In this document: positions 42,726 to 55,600 of the stretch, piece by piece
Numbering within the stretch: position 1 is the stretch's first letter
Layout: each line of letters begins with the position of its first letter
Assembly (NCBI GenBank): GCA_030295235.1
Contig: AP026164.1
Span: 1 to 64,000 of the forward strand
Direction: 5' to 3'
DNA from: Fistulifera solaris
Taxonomy: Eukaryota; Bacillariophyta; Bacillariophyceae; Naviculales; Stauroneidaceae
Length of the DNA: 64,000 nucleotides
Made by a program: the position numbers and the translations under genes
The notes under the pieces: generated by a model
The model's database searches: none
Seen by the model: only the letters and a program-made list of their open reading frames with translations
Told to the model about the DNA's origin: nothing

Positions 42726-44236
42726 TTACATGAACATGTTGGAGTTGAATGAGTTCGGGGGTTCCAAGTGATCTGGATTAGGTTCGCCCGGTAACTGTTT
42801 GCGACTACTTCCACGTCCTCGGGGATCCCCTTCCGGGGGTCGTTGTCGTCGAGGGTCACCCACTACTGGTCCGAAGGGATCGAAGCGGGGTTGCATCGAC
42901 ATAGCACCATGGCTGCCATTCGCTTGGAACATGGGATGATCGGGACCCATAAGGTTGCCTGGGTAAATACTCTGCATTGGAAATTGGGGACTGGGGTACA
43001 AGTCACCAGCAAAATCACCAGGGTGATGAGGCACTGGCGGACTGAGATAAAACGTCGGCCGTCCATCCGGGCCAACCGCTTCGAAACTGGGCCGCGTCTC
43101 CAGCACTGTTGCAGTGTGAGTCGGAAGAGGCGGCGGCACGGACTGACGTGTGGGTAGAAAAGCGACCGTACTATCAACGTAAGGCTCCTTCTCCAAATTC
43201 TCCATCTTGTACTGCCCCAAGTCAAAGACTCTCCCAAACTGCGACAACAAGTCTGCTATTTGCTTGTAATGCAATATAGGTTCGCTCGGTTTCGTCGCTT
43301 TTGCAAATGAATCTAAATTGAAATGTTGGGATAGTGGAAAGGACAAAGTGGGAGCGTCTTGCGTAGTAGCACTATCACTTTTGCTGTTGGGTTCTTGCGA
43401 CAAGATAACATGCAATGTTGGCTCCTGGCTTGTTTCGGTAGGCTGATTTTCTAAGCGTACCGTCAAAAGAATACTCGATCATTTCGATAACGCAATGTGA
43501 TTTGTTCTTTGTCGGGGACCCACGGCTGCGGGAGAAATGTTGTTAAAGGGCGTACCGGCGCCGCAAATCCAGTCGAAGGCGCGGTCTCTGGAATCCCGGT
43601 ACAAACAAAGCCATGTTGCAACAGAACGGCATGCAACAAAAGCACTATAGCTTCCGATGGTTCTTTGACACGAACACGTTGCTCCGCAAGAGTCGTAATA
43701 GCAGCCTGTGTCATTTCTTTCCCCCATGCCGTTGTTGTCGTTCCGCGTGAGCTATCGATATCATTGCCGTTCTCGTTAACATTTGAATCAGCAATTACGT
43801 CTTCCCAGTCGTCCATATTTGTGTCGTCGTTCGTGTAATCTGCGGAACGCATAAAAGAAGAAGACTTGTTTGAGTCAGATAACAAGAAAACGCGTTTCTC
43901 TTGTTCGTTGAAATCGATGCTGTCGCCGTTTAAATGATTGAACTCGTTCGTCGAGGAAGTTGTTGACACAAATGCTGATGTTTTCGCCTTCTGTTGCTGA
44001 AATTTCTGATGTAACACACGATCTCTAGCACGCTGTCGCAATTCACGATCGATTCCTTGCAGAGCCGCAGCAATCGCTGGATTCTGTTCGTTCTGGTCGC
44101 TTTGATTGCTGAACAAAGGACACTTTAAAATGTAATCTCTAAGCAAATACAAGTCCCTGTCTTCTTCATTCATGATATCGCTGATGTTATAGTTGTTTGT
44201 CATGTTATTCTCTTTAAAAGGAATGGATCTTTTCAT
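42726..44236 (-). CDS. PI31-like proteasome regulator (PSMF1 family)
   Basis: PI31 binds the 20S proteasome and is an adaptor and inhibitor. The first part (44236 to 43463) has an acidic, Ser/Asn-rich N-terminus, then a fold that fits the PI31 FP domain: PSEAIVLLLHAVLLQHGFVC, PVRPLTTFLPQPWVPDKEQI, TLRYRNDRVF. A run of four T on the minus strand near 43465 breaks the frame; one more base continues LTVRLENQPTETSQEPTLHV and the end of the domain. The C-terminal third is rich in Pro, Gly, Met and Arg (DPFGPVVGDPRRQRPPEGDP, NSFNSNMFM), the composition of the PI31 C-terminal region that contacts the proteasome. Family assignment rests on architecture and short motifs. About 500 residues. Confidence 0.7.
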
Positions 44237-44987
44237 GAGAAGAACGAGATAAATGAATGCATGAGAAAGTTTGCGGATGTGCCTGTACCATCAGTACTGG
44301 AGTCTACGTACAAGATGACCCACCCTCTGAAAAATGTTTTGATGAGAACTGTCATGAATAAGATATCTCATAGGGGTCGGGGTATTCTAAAGAGGGCCAA
44401 GGGGATCAAACAAGTAGTAGCCCATGCTTGCACAATTTGATCTTTAAAATCGTTTCGATAAATGCGTCTTTAATTGATATTTCCAGGCCAGAGTCTCCCG
44501 TCATTAATACACCTAAAACTGCAGGTTAAACGTTACCACGACTGCTTTTAGTCATGAGTCGACAACGTTGCGGAAGTCGCAAATACGATGCATCAAGCCT
44601 CACTATAAGCCTCGCCTATTTCCTAACATTGCTTACTTCCAATGAGCGCAACTATTATTGTTCTTTTACAATCAATTCGTAGATGGGTGTTGGCGAAATT
44701 ATTGCCAACCAGACTGTCCCATCGATCACTGTAGCGCCAAGTGTAGGCTTAACTTCAACAAGACTGCACTTCAGTCACGAGTCATGAATATTATACACCG
44801 AGCAGACACCGAGTAGTATAATAACAGTGCTATCTATGACTAGGTGCCAAGTACAACTTCAGTGCTCGAAAACGCCGGACAAATCTTTCTTTCGTTGCGC
44901 CAGTAATGGTGTTGCGTTATGCAGAAAGTTACAACTTATTTGGTCCCCGTCACGTAAACTCGAAAAATGAAGTTTTTAGAGATGCAA
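44237..44987. other. Intergenic region, no gene seen
   Basis: About 750 bp of non-coding DNA. AGTCATGAGTCGAC near 44550 and CAGTCACGAGTCATGA near 44774 resemble the TGAGTCA words seen at 8953-9008. Confidence 0.5.
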
Positions 44988-46479
44988 CTACTCCGTTAAC
45001 TGGTTTTGAATCCATTTTAGGATCGCTGCTGATGTCATTTGACCTGTATACAAGACCGGTCTTCGTTCTTTTGACAACACCAAATACAACGTCGGTGTTA
45101 CTTCTACTTCAAAGCCGGCTTCTTCCATGGCAGGAGTAGGCTGATCCACAGTAATGTCATACCGTGCTACCTGTATATTGTGATTTAGAGCCGAATCTTC
45201 ACCGTGCTTCACAACACTAATGACTTGTTCCATGGTTGGCGCAAAGTCTTGACAGGCACCACACAACGGCGAATAAAATTCCAGCAACAGCACGGTTGAG
45301 AGAGTCTCTATAACGTCGAAAAATGAGACAGCCGTCAATTCGTAATCACATTCCAAACAGTCAATCGTCGGCAATTCGAAAGCAACATTCTGTTGAATGG
45401 CTTCTAGTCTCATTCTATCCAGTTTTTCCAAATGATGATGCATCCCACATTCTGTTTGATTTAAACCCACAAATCGTCCACTCCGTTCAGCCGCTGTACT
45501 CGCAACCGCTCGTGTTGTCATGGTATCGCCAATGCTTTTGTATCCCCGATCGTGTAGCGGATTGTACGGGACATCGTGTTCCTGCAAATAGCTCCAGACT
45601 TGTTCGTAGGTCCAATCGGCCAACAAATTGACTTTCAGACGCTTGGGTCGGTCGGAAACATCTTCTTTATCAAAGTCCTCCCATTCTACAAATTGTAACT
45701 GACTCCGTTCATCTCCTTGGTCACGACGTCGTCCCGTAAACCAAACATGCGCCTGCAATTCGTCCAAGGCTCGTTGCAAGGGCTCCACTTTCGAATAATA
45801 AGCGTATTTTTCGGGATCGGTGCGATACAAATTATCACCGCCGTAAAATGCATCAAAGGCTTGCCGTGTGGGTGTTGCACTACCAGGCACCTTGGGTGTG
45901 TAAACACGCAAATCCAGATCCGGATAATGTTCTTGTACGGTATCGTAGAACTGATAGGTTTCCGGGAAAAGATGCAAGGTATCAATCGTTACAACGGTGA
46001 TCAGCGATAACACATTCATCTGTGCCATGACATCGAGTAAGACCATTCCGGTAGACCCAAGACTGGTGACTGAGATAACTTTGTGCTGTGGCTGTTGCTC
46101 GTAAATCCAGTAATTCAGTCGCTCTCGTAAGGAAAGAGGCGATAAATAGTCATTGAGTTGTTGCAGCGTTTCAAGAGAAGGCGGAAAAGCATTTAGTAGA
46201 GGAGCTTTTCGTTGAGAAATCCTTGAAAAAGGTGTTGGAATCTGTATCAGTCGAACGGCGAAAAAAGGCAAGAAAAAAGAAAGCCAACAAAATCCCTCTG
46301 GTCAATCGTCGCCGGCGTTGATAAAATATGCACAATCGTTGATAGAGAATGATTACGAGCGAAAGTCGTTGAGATGCTTGATGAATGCTTTGACTGTGAT
46401 GATGATGATGCTGTTGTTGATTGTAATTATTTATTCTTGTCGGTTGCGAATATTGATAGTGCTGTCTCGGATGCTTCAT
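44988..46479 (-). CDS. APS reductase, APR-B type, with thioredoxin domain
   Basis: APS reductase reduces adenosine 5'-phosphosulfate to sulfite in plastid sulfate assimilation. The reductase domain shows SVTSLGSTGMVLLDVMAQ (PP-loop), VWFTGRRRDQGD, KVNLLADWTYEQVWSYLQEH and VPYNPLHDRGYKSIGD, with the catalytic TECGMHHH. The Cys-Cys pairs that bind a [4Fe-4S] cluster in plant APR are replaced (SIGDTMTTRA), as in the cluster-free APR-B described in a moss and in diatoms. A C-terminal thioredoxin-like domain has the CGAC site in FYSPLCGACQDFAP. The N-terminus has Gln/His-rich text and a hydrophobic stretch (GILLAFFF...), which could be a signal anchor. A T-run near 46260-46280 shifts the frame between presequence and enzyme; the start at 46479 depends on that join. 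Confidence 0.88.
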
Positions 46480-47010
46480 TGCATTATTTACTCCGTAGCA
46501 TGAAAGAAGATCGACCACAATTTATAACAAGAAGGCAGGCAATTCTGGGCTTGTAAGGCTTCAAATCGAATTTGATTTCCTCCGTAGTCTAACTTTGAAA
46601 GCGAAACGTTGTATACAGGAGGAAAGATAGAATAGAATGGGGAAATAATAAGGTGCAATAATAGGAATGGAAGTTTTCCTAGATGCATGGCAGTATATTT
46701 TTTGTCGGTGCAGAGGAGACCCGGATGCTTTCAATCCCGACCTTACTAAGTTTGTCACAATATTACCGCCAATCTTACATTGAAATAGGTTTATCATACC
46801 AAGAAAATTTGAAGACCCGGGTGTTTTGACGAATGGAATTGTTTTTTACGAAGTCTCCACAGCAAAAACCTTGTTATCTACCACTAATGAGGCCTTTATT
46901 ATCAATCGCTTACGGTTCAGGAATCAACCTATCGTCATCCTCAGTTGGTGCTATTTTATTGTGGTCGTAAGGCATGATTCTGGTAAGATTTAGTTAGGGT
47001 GTTGCCTACC
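46480..47010. other. Spacer between two reductase-like genes
   Basis: About 530 bp of non-coding DNA. TACTCCGTA lies at about 46489, right at the start of the APR gene. Confidence 0.5.
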
Positions 47011-48120
47011 TTACACTCGTTGCTTCGACTTGAATGTTAACATTTCATCGCCTATTTCAGAATAGCCGTGGTCGTACAAAGGATTGTAAGGAATACGGTT
47101 GGTTCTCACGTAGTTCCATATCTGCGCATTCGTCCAGTATGCCAACGGATTGATCTTTAGTCGACCCGCATTGTCTAGTTCGAAACAGCGCAATTCTCCA
47201 TTTCGTGTGCTTTCACGTGTGTCAGCCGTCAGATACACGGGCACATTCTCCAATGCCCGTTCTAAAGGTTCTGTAATAGTCAAATAGTCATACCGCGATC
47301 TATCCTTTCTCCAGATATTTCCGAAGTGTTTGTCGAACGCTTGTTTCTCGGTGAATCCGAAAGGTTGATAGAACTGATAGTTCACATCTTTGTAATAATT
47401 TTGAATCCGTTGAATCAAATGATAGGTTTCCGCAAATTGGTGCAAAGAATCCATGGAAACGACGGGAAGGAGCAATTCGTGCTGGTGTGTTTCCGCTAGC
47501 AGAACCATGCCGTGCACGGTAAATTGATTCCATTGCACAACGTTGTACCTCTGTTGTCTCAGCCATTCAAGGATACCAGCTGTCGCACTATTCATTGCGG
47601 CATCTTCATTCGTATTACCGGGACACAATTGTTCATTCAGTAGATCTAAATCTTGTATCGTGGGCGGCATATTGTGAAGGGATTTGTAGCGTCTCAAGTT
47701 CGAAGAGGAGGGCGCCGATAGGGAAGTCTTGAACTTGGACTGTGTAGAATTACTGTGCAGTAACATGTCCTTCCGATCCCAACGTAGGAATAAGACAGTC
47801 GGAACGATCAAGCATACCATCAAGAATAGTCCACGAGTCAGACAAGAGGGCAGTAGGGGACGAGACTCGCAGGGGTAGCGTATTGGTTTGTGAGGGCGAG
47901 TACCACGTCGTAAGGTAGTTGAAACCAAACCATCCGTAGATGCCGTGCGAACAACACTGCTACGGTTACAAGTACCGTTGATGTTGTTACCGATGATGCT
48001 ATTGTGACTATTGCTTTTTGGGCTAGGATGAGGACTCTGATGCAAGGGTAATAAAGCCGGTTCTCTACGAGAATTCGGTCCCCAAGAGACATTTCGCTTC
48101 ACTGGGCTTGTCACTTGCAT
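47011..48120 (-). CDS. PAPS/APS reductase-like paralog, membrane-anchored, without catalytic Cys
   Basis: Residues from about 170 match the reductase domain of the neighbouring APR gene: STAGILEWLRQQ, VSMDSLHQFAETYHL, VYLTADTRESTRNGE, KINPLAYWTNAQIWNYVRTN and IPYNPLYDHGYSEIGDEM. The protein ends soon after (FKSKQRV), so both the ECGMH catalytic motif and the thioredoxin domain are missing. The PP-loop SLGSTG is also altered (VVQWNQFTVHGMVLL). Near residue 100 a hydrophobic span (GLFLMVCLIVPTVLFLRW) suggests a type II membrane protein. It is in tandem with the APR gene on the same strand. A regulatory or non-redox role is possible; catalysis is unlikely. The start is the first ATG (48120) in an intact frame. 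Confidence 0.72.
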   Translation of the reverse strand: MQVTSPVKRNVSWGPNSRREPALLPLHQSPHPSPKSNSHNSIIGNNINGTCNRSSVVRTASTDGLVSTTLRRGTRPHKPIRYPCESRPLLPSCLTRGLFLMVCLIVPTVLFLRWDRKDMLLHSNSTQSKFKTSLSAPSSSNLRRYKSLHNMPPTIQDLDLLNEQLCPGNTNEDAAMNSATAGILEWLRQQRYNVVQWNQFTVHGMVLLAETHQHELLLPVVSMDSLHQFAETYHLIQRIQNYYKDVNYQFYQPFGFTEKQAFDKHFGNIWRKDRSRYDYLTITEPLERALENVPVYLTADTRESTRNGELRCFELDNAGRLKINPLAYWTNAQIWNYVRTNRIPYNPLYDHGYSEIGDEMLTFKSKQRV

Positions 48121-48888
48121 GATGATGAGGAAAATAGGACACTTCTGAGTCTTTTTGCTCACGGCTACTCTTCCTCTCAACGCAACTGATTGTAGTGAAA
48201 AGAGACAGTGCTCTCGCTCCTGGCTATTACGAGCAATCGGATCGGTTGCTTTGCTATTCTCAGATATTCTTTGCTAGCTTCAATGACCTTGTTGTTGCGC
48301 GCTCGTATAGCTTAAAATGGCTCTTTTGCGCTTGCTGGTATCTCTAAAAGTTACAATAAAGGACTGCAAAGCAACTCGGATAGTATAACTTGTCTTCTCT
48401 TGATTCATCGGCGAAAGTGCAATGGTGTTTTGCAACGAGGCGCACTTTGTGGCATCCAAGACTTCGATGCTTCGATGGCATCTTGTCGATGACTTTTTGA
48501 ACTATAACTTGTCTGGTGTCTTTTCGCAGCCGCTACGACATCAAATATACACTGAATATTATTTATCAGCTGTAGTATAGTGTTAATGTGAAGATTTGTC
48601 AGATCGGTTCCGACACGCCACAGTTTACTAGAGAGAGAGATTTTAGTTAGAGGTTCATACAAAGTAATGAAGTGGGAATGGGGAGAAAGAAGAGGGCAAT
48701 TGCGACTTCTTTATTATGACTGCAAATGGCGACTACTCGTGACTCGCAACCCGAAAGGCTCGGCCAAGATCGATGCGGCCAGTCACAAATTATTGCGGAT
48801 CTCTTTTGTTTCGCTGCCTTGCTATTATTCTCTAAACCATTTTGGAACAATCATTTCATGACACTTGACCTTGACGCATCATCAAAGT

Positions 48889-48925
<37 letters not shown>

Positions 48926-49192
48926 AGATTCAGTCAAATACATGAAATTGAGGTTTCGTCGTTTTCAGCATCGAAGAAAACGTTTTCAATGCGGACCTTT
49001 ACAAATTAAAAGCTTACTGTAGAACAAAAGGCGAAAAGGTTGGTTACATCATATAGTTAATCACTCTTAAGGAAAAGACGACGTCAGGGGCTCTCAGTCC
49101 ACATGCGCTTAAAATGGGTTCATTAGCAATCAAAAGTAAAACTCCCGTCTGTATTCCTTTCTACGCATCCATCAACTCGGGAAATGCTCCTT
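48121..49192. other. Intergenic region, no gene seen
   Basis: About 1.1 kb with no supported gene. It holds the (AG)n run listed next. Confidence 0.55.
48890..48922. repeat. (AG)n microsatellite
   Basis: About sixteen AG units in a row, followed by AAAAGAG. Confidence 0.92.
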
Positions 49193-51990
49193 TCAGTCGA
49201 GCAATCTCTTTTCATTTGCCAGTACTTTATTTGGAAGTTCGGCATGGACCGTCGAAGCGAGCAACATAGAGCTTTTCTCAACCTTCAAGATCGGATTAAT
49301 ATTATCTTGTACGACCGTTCCCCTATGAAGTAAAATAGAATGTGGTCGTGTGAGTTAAAAAAACACCGAGAGATTACGCGCTAGAGAACTCGAAAATTGG
49401 ACTTACATGACAGTGTTTTCAAAACAGTGAGAAACTGCAATCACAACGTGCAGCTCGGAACAATCGATCGGAAGAGTACCACTTCGACTAATGGCGTCCA
49501 ACAAATCAAATGCTTTCGTTTTCTCGGAGTCAAGATCACTAGACGTCAAAGAATACGTCTCGGGCGATACTAGTAAATTTTGTTGCCGCTTCCTGGTCCA
49601 CAAATCACCTGCCTTGATAACCGTAGAATGAAGTGCGTTGTCCTTATCGAGCACTTCTAGTTTTTGATCGAGTATTCTTGGTATCAATGTAAAGTCATTT
49701 GCCACACCAGCTTCACCCTGGGAAAGATTTGTCAAGTTAGAACTTGGCGTCTTTTGCTCTGCATCCGCTCCAACTTGGACATCCATCAAGTCGTAGGTGG
49801 TTGCACTTTCCCCGGGAACGGATTGTGGCGGAGGTGCGATGCACGACATCGCCATCTCTGGAGTAAAATCTGATTGCACCATCCTTGGGGCAGCCATGAG
49901 TTTTCTCACCCGACGCACCTTTTACCTTCGGAACGAATATAGATTTCACCCTGCCCTACGCCATCACCATGTCCTCCCGTTTGTTTGTGCATCATCTCGG
50001 TCCTCATGTCAGCTTTCATTGTTTCCTCGTCTAGTTGCTTTTTCTTTTCCGCCGCAATAACGTCTGTTACTGCCTTAACATATTCCTTCACCAAAGCAAC
50101 CTTTTCAGCGTCAGTGGGCAGTGTAGTACTGGCATGCTGCAACGAGAGCAGATCACTGGGTATCTGATAGTCCACGAAGAGCGACATAAGATCTTGGGTC
50201 AACTGTATCTCTTTAGTAAGTGCATCGTCCGGCAAACCCAGTAACCGCTCCAACTGCGGCTTTAGTTGAATGACACAAACGCCAAAGATAGATGATTCTA
50301 ATTGCATTGAGCGAAAGGAGTTGGCAAAGTCTTGCTGCTCGGGGAGACAATGAAGCAATTGCATCCTTGAAGTCCTTGGCGGAAGGTAATACGTTCGTGA
50401 TCAAGGGAATAAGCAATTCATCCTTGTTCTGAAGAATAATTGCGTTCTTGGGATTGAGTTGATTTGGTCCCATTATGTTACCAATGATCAGCAAGAAACT
50501 AGAGAATTGACGAGCCCTTGCCGCGAGTTGAAACAACGGTTCCACCGGAGACGACTCGAATCGATGCTGGAGCCAGCCGTGCAAGAAACATCCACCTCGT
50601 AGTTCGACGGACGTTGCTGCGTTAATAGGTACAAACATCGACGTTCGACCAGTGTCAGGCATTTTTCGGACCCAGGTGTAGACTGGATCGATTTGACTAT
50701 CAACGTTTTCAATGCTTAGCATACCATCTGGGTAATGATCGGGTCGGCGAACTGCATATGTGAAAGGAATAGGCGCATACTTGTCGCCAAAGAGCTTTTG
50801 TGGTGGTACCTGATGTATTCTTCAAACTCTTTCCCGTCCACTTCCTTTCCTATTGCTTGAACAAGTTGTTTCTCTAGCATATTTTCGACATAGTCCAGTC
50901 CTTCAACTGTTTGCTGTACTATAGTGGAAAGATGCTTGCACAGCAAATATGTTGTCGCCTCGAGATTGGACACTAATCGCATGAGCTGGGAAGGAGGAAA
51001 TGACTTCGACGTATCTGCAATGGACGCTTGAAGTGAGCGATTCTGCTCTCCGAGAAATGCTGCCACATCACCCAGCGAAAGAACTGATCCTTTTTCCAAC
51101 AGCGGTATAACCGGGACAAAAATAGTCTCATCCGTAATGCTGCCCAGGTCTGGTCCTTTGTTGCTTGTCCCATCCTCGGTGGGGGATGCGGGCTTGTGTC
51201 GATTTTGAATGCCGTTTTGTACTCGAGTCAAGTAATATGTTGAAACCCGCTGAGTCCACAGTTGCAACTCATGTTCAAATTGTACCGCTTCGTCTACGTT
51301 CTCATTACGACGAGGTGTCTTGCACGAATGCTTCGTTCGATCAATGTAAAACTGACATTGCTGTTCCTTCGGAGAAATCCGCTGAAGCATCCAAGTCAAA
51401 TTCAGCTCGATAGGACGATGCGAAGTTCTTTCCGCAAGAGGACTTCTCGGTTTTTGACTTGGACTAGCACCTGTCGCTTGTCCTGCGGCGATAATGATTA
51501 CTGTCGAGACGTTGCGTGCTTGCAGTTCGATACAATTCTCTGGATCACTTCCCTTGTAAATGAGCAAACGATGCTGCACCCCGACTTTCCAGTGATGCTC
51601 TTTGACTTTCGTAACGACTTTTGTGCTTATAGTTTCCGTTCTTTCCCCTCCGAGTCCCAAAAGGAGGTGCGCTGCACGGTAGTCTCGACTTCATGCTCAA
51701 CGTTGCTTCGGACGGAAACAATGTTTTCTTTCAAATAAGAACAGGTATCTTCTGCCTCCAAACGAAGTGTAACAGACTGCTTGTCGTCGTATACCCACGA
51801 TAGAACTTGCTGAAGCTTCTCTCCGTCTAATCCTAATCGTTCTAAGGCGTTTAATTTCGCAGCAATAGAAGTGTTGACAAGAAACTCGGCGAGAGCATAC
51901 TTGTCGTCGTACTTGTGATCCTCGTCTTCATGAGCTAGCTGAGGGTGACGTGTCGTATCTAAAATAGTCTTCACTCTTGCAAGCGCCTTG
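49193..51990 (-). CDS. Large protein of unknown function
   Basis: One product of about 870 residues can be followed through five open frames joined at single-base shifts (near 51640, 50718, 50350 and 49915; three of these in runs of G, C or A). A confirmed 84-nt intron (49323-49406) leads to a last exon ending at 49193 (VVQDNINPILKVEKSSML). An acceptor near 51990 suggests an upstream exon I could not place. The most ordered parts are VVTKVKEHHWKVGVQHRLLI, DFKDAIASLSP..QQDFANSFRSM, GVCVIQLKPQLERLLGLPDD and HVVIAVSHCFENTVM. Much is helical. The phrase FRSMQLESS.FGVCVIQ.KPQLE feels familiar from stramenopile proteins, but I cannot name the family. No signal peptide or membrane span is seen. Confidence 0.6.
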
Positions 51991-52695
51991 TCAACTGATC
52001 AAGAAAAGCAATAATGTAAGAATGAGAAGGATTTCAATCGTATCTTGCATTCTCGTCGCAGAGACTGTGCCCTCTTGCTGCTCATGCTGCGGTTCTCGCG
52101 CTCAATTCGACGTACCTGAAATCAGAAATTGCGTTTCGATGAATGTGTTTGTGTATCTCATGATGATAGTGAATAAAAGAAGTTGATAGCGTTTGCTTGA
52201 GATAATCTATTGTGGCTTTTGCTTGTTTGACACTCGGAAGCATAAACATCGCGAAAAGGGAGAGGAGAAACAAGAAAAGATCCAATCGTACATCTTGCCT
52301 GTAAGAACGTTTCCAGTTTGAGACGCAGCGCGACAAAAACACAAGTACCGTACCAGGTAAAGGCCAAGTTTATGTACCGGTTACTCTGTATACCTGATCC
52401 TTACTGTACATAGTATAATGAAAAATTCTTGACTTCGTACTTTGTATTGCATAAAACATAGACCTACCACATACCAGGTACAAGAAATTCGCTTCCGTTG
52501 AAATCGCAGGCCGGTTGACTCTAGATCAAAACCTCTAGCATATTTAGGCGCGAAATTTGAATACAGTCGAAAAAATTCGAAATGCTCTAAGTAAACGTAC
52601 CACGAATGTCCGAACGGAAATATGCTTCAATTTTCGCCCTACGGTACCGGTAGTCAATATTCTTACCAGTAGCTATAGGCTATAGGCAACTAAAA
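51991..52695. other. Region upstream of the large gene; TACCAGGTA words
   Basis: A 5' exon of the large minus-strand gene probably lies between about 52000 and 52350, but its limits are unclear. TACCAGGTA occurs near 52350 and 52472. No other gene is supported. Confidence 0.45.
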
Positions 52696-55600
52696 TCATT
52701 CCTTTTGCTTAGATTCACCTTTCCTTTTCGACGCACCACTCTTTTGTTTGCCTCTTCCACCGCTGCTGCCATTAAGATCCAAATTCCATTTACCATCCTG
52801 TTTGCGATTGGTTTCAATAGACCGTGCTGCTCCGTACGTATCTTCCCCGCCCGAATGCTGGGGATTCTTACAGTCTCCATTCGCATCCACTAGCTTACCC
52901 CAACGATTTCGTTTCGTGTCTTTCACTCTGAGTTCGACTGGACCATGAGCAAAAACGCACTTGTTCTTCTTGCGCATAGGGCAGCTCGTTCCATAGCTTA
53001 CATCCCAGTGGTTGCACAATCGCGTACGAAATTTGGGGTCTTCGGCACATCGCTCTAAATTCGTGTCGCGCTTTCGTAAACTTGCGTCTACCCGTCGTAT
53101 CCATTCTTCGTCGGAACGACTCCAGCCACGGCAATGCAGTGATCGCGCAGCTGTACTTCCATGCCAAATGATCACATCGCCAACTGTATTTACATCCAAC
53201 GGTAAAGAACTGACGTCTTCACCATTACTGGCGCTGCGTAATATCGTTCCAGCTACATCTGCAGTTCCTTGTGGATCGGATTCCAGAGGAGATTCTGGAA
53301 TCATTTCCGGTACATTTTGCCGAGGTAACACCGTGGCATGACGGTCCTTTGTAGGCGTCCCTTCTCCTCGTTCGTCTACTTCGACTACTTCTGCAAGAGC
53401 TTTGTCTCCTAATCTCTTCTTTTGTCCGTAGTGAGCTATGTTATATTTGACAGATAAAGGATCGTCGACAGTCAGGTATTCACGACAAAAATTGTAGCAG
53501 TGAATCAACAGCCGGGGAAAACGCTGTTCAAAATACTCCAACAATCCATCTGTTTTCGACTTAAGAGTGTTTTTCAAATTGTCGGACATTTCGTCAAAGT
53601 GATGATGTTTGTTGCGCATAAGCCGGAGTAGATCACGCACCGAAGATGGATCATACGTACGAAAGCGCTGAACATTACTTAGAAGCTCAGGCTCCAGTCC
53701 GTTGTCCCAAGAAGTTCCAACTACCTGAGCAGCTCCTTGTTCTACAGCAAGGAGACGTGTCATGGTCTGAGAAGTAACATCGTAGTCCATTTCCAGACGA
53801 TCCGAGAATTCACACAAAAAAGCAAGCCGACGTTCGGCAGACCAGAAGAAAGGATGCTCACATACTTGAGAAGCTGTTGGGCGAAGTAAAGGATTACGCT
53901 GCAGCATGGAAGCCACCAAATCATAAGCATCCAGCGATATGTCTTTGAGGGCGTCAAGTTGAGGCCGATTGTGCATAATGTTTGCTTCCCTTTCGTACCA
54001 TTCTCCAAATGGGTGCGAGCCTGGTTTCAAAGTTGAGTAGAAAATACAGCCCAGCGAGAAAACGTCTACCGATCGACTAGTTCGACCGCTTAGACAGTTG
54101 TCAGCAGGAGATGAGCCAGAAGCAGATTCTGGATTCAGGCTGCCTTCCGAACGGACGCTTCCGTCCGACGGTATCCGCCTTGCCATTACCTCAGGTGCCT
54201 GCCAACCAACACTTCCTGGACCCGCTTCAGCGAAAGACGCCTTCTCCCCGTTCCATACGCCTCTTAACGACGACTCATTCAGTAAACTAGCTCCGTAGCT
54301 ACTTTGGCCAACCAGCTGTTTTCCTAGTCCCATATCCGATATCTTCGCTACATAGAGCCCGCGCTCGAACAGTCTTATAGGGCTTTCATCATCTTTTTTG
54401 TCGTCCTTTCTCTTCGACTTTTGATTCCGCGAATCGGCGAGCAAAATATTCGCTGGTTTCAAGTCGCGATGCACGATTCGTAACCGATGCAGATGTCGCA
54501 CACCATTAGCAATTTGCACGAGCAATGATCGCGTTGCTGCCAAAGATCTAACTTTTGGTTCGCTGCAGAGTGCACCAATGAGATCGTGCAGCGATAAATC
54601 GCACAATTCCAGGGCTAAATAAACGAAATCACCACGTGTTTCTTTCAAAAAGTATCGCACAACATTGGCGTGTCCGTCACTTTCAATCAGCAGTGAGATC
54701 TCTCTATCCGCGCTGGCATGGTAAGCTTTAAGCATTCGCTTGACTGCTACTTGTCGACCGTCCAGCAGGCCTTTGAACACCACTGTTCCGTGTCCACCAT
54801 AACCGAGAATAACATCGTCGTATACTTGGATTACCCCACCTTCTTCGGTAGGCGACGTAGATGATGACACGTCCCCACTTTCCGCCAAATCTTTCAGCCG
54901 CTTCCGTCGTCCCATTTCAAATGATACAACAAAGATCAGCGCTACCGTTGGTGGTAGCCATGAACCCAATATTCTCAGAATCTTGTGCTGTTTTTTCTTT
55001 TCTGTCATAGGTATGTGATAATATGATGGTATGTATCCATAGTCAGGATGAAACAAAGGGACAATCGCAGTATCCTCTGTGTATTCTCCCACCAACATTG
55101 GAGCAAATGGATTCTGTCCCGCATCGTAAAGACAAGCCGGAAACTTGGCATTGCCCGGATGACAACTACCGACGTCGTCTACGTGCACTTCGCCATTACT
55201 GGTTATTTCCGGTCGATCGGGGCCGTCAATGATTTTCTCTTTCGACGCGTCGTGCATCGGTGAATGATACTTGAGAGGCATTGCATACAGTTGTCCTGAC
55301 GGAAGTGCCGCAATGATTGTTTGTTCGTCATCTGTTGAAGGGGCCCGGAGCTGTCGCTGAATCTCTCGAAGTAGATACTCCGGTGAGTTGTTTGGAATGG
55401 CAGGATCCGGAATGATCGTCACGGGCAAACTAGAGCCCGACGCCACATCTACGGCAAATGCAACCGGTGACTCAAAAAAGTCTTCTGCCATCCAAAGAAC
55501 ATTATTTTCCTGTCGAAACGCCAATACTCCACTCGGAGTTGCAAATAGGGAACCTTTGTTTCCATCTCTCGCAAGTGGCAATCTCGAATTCGAGTACGCA

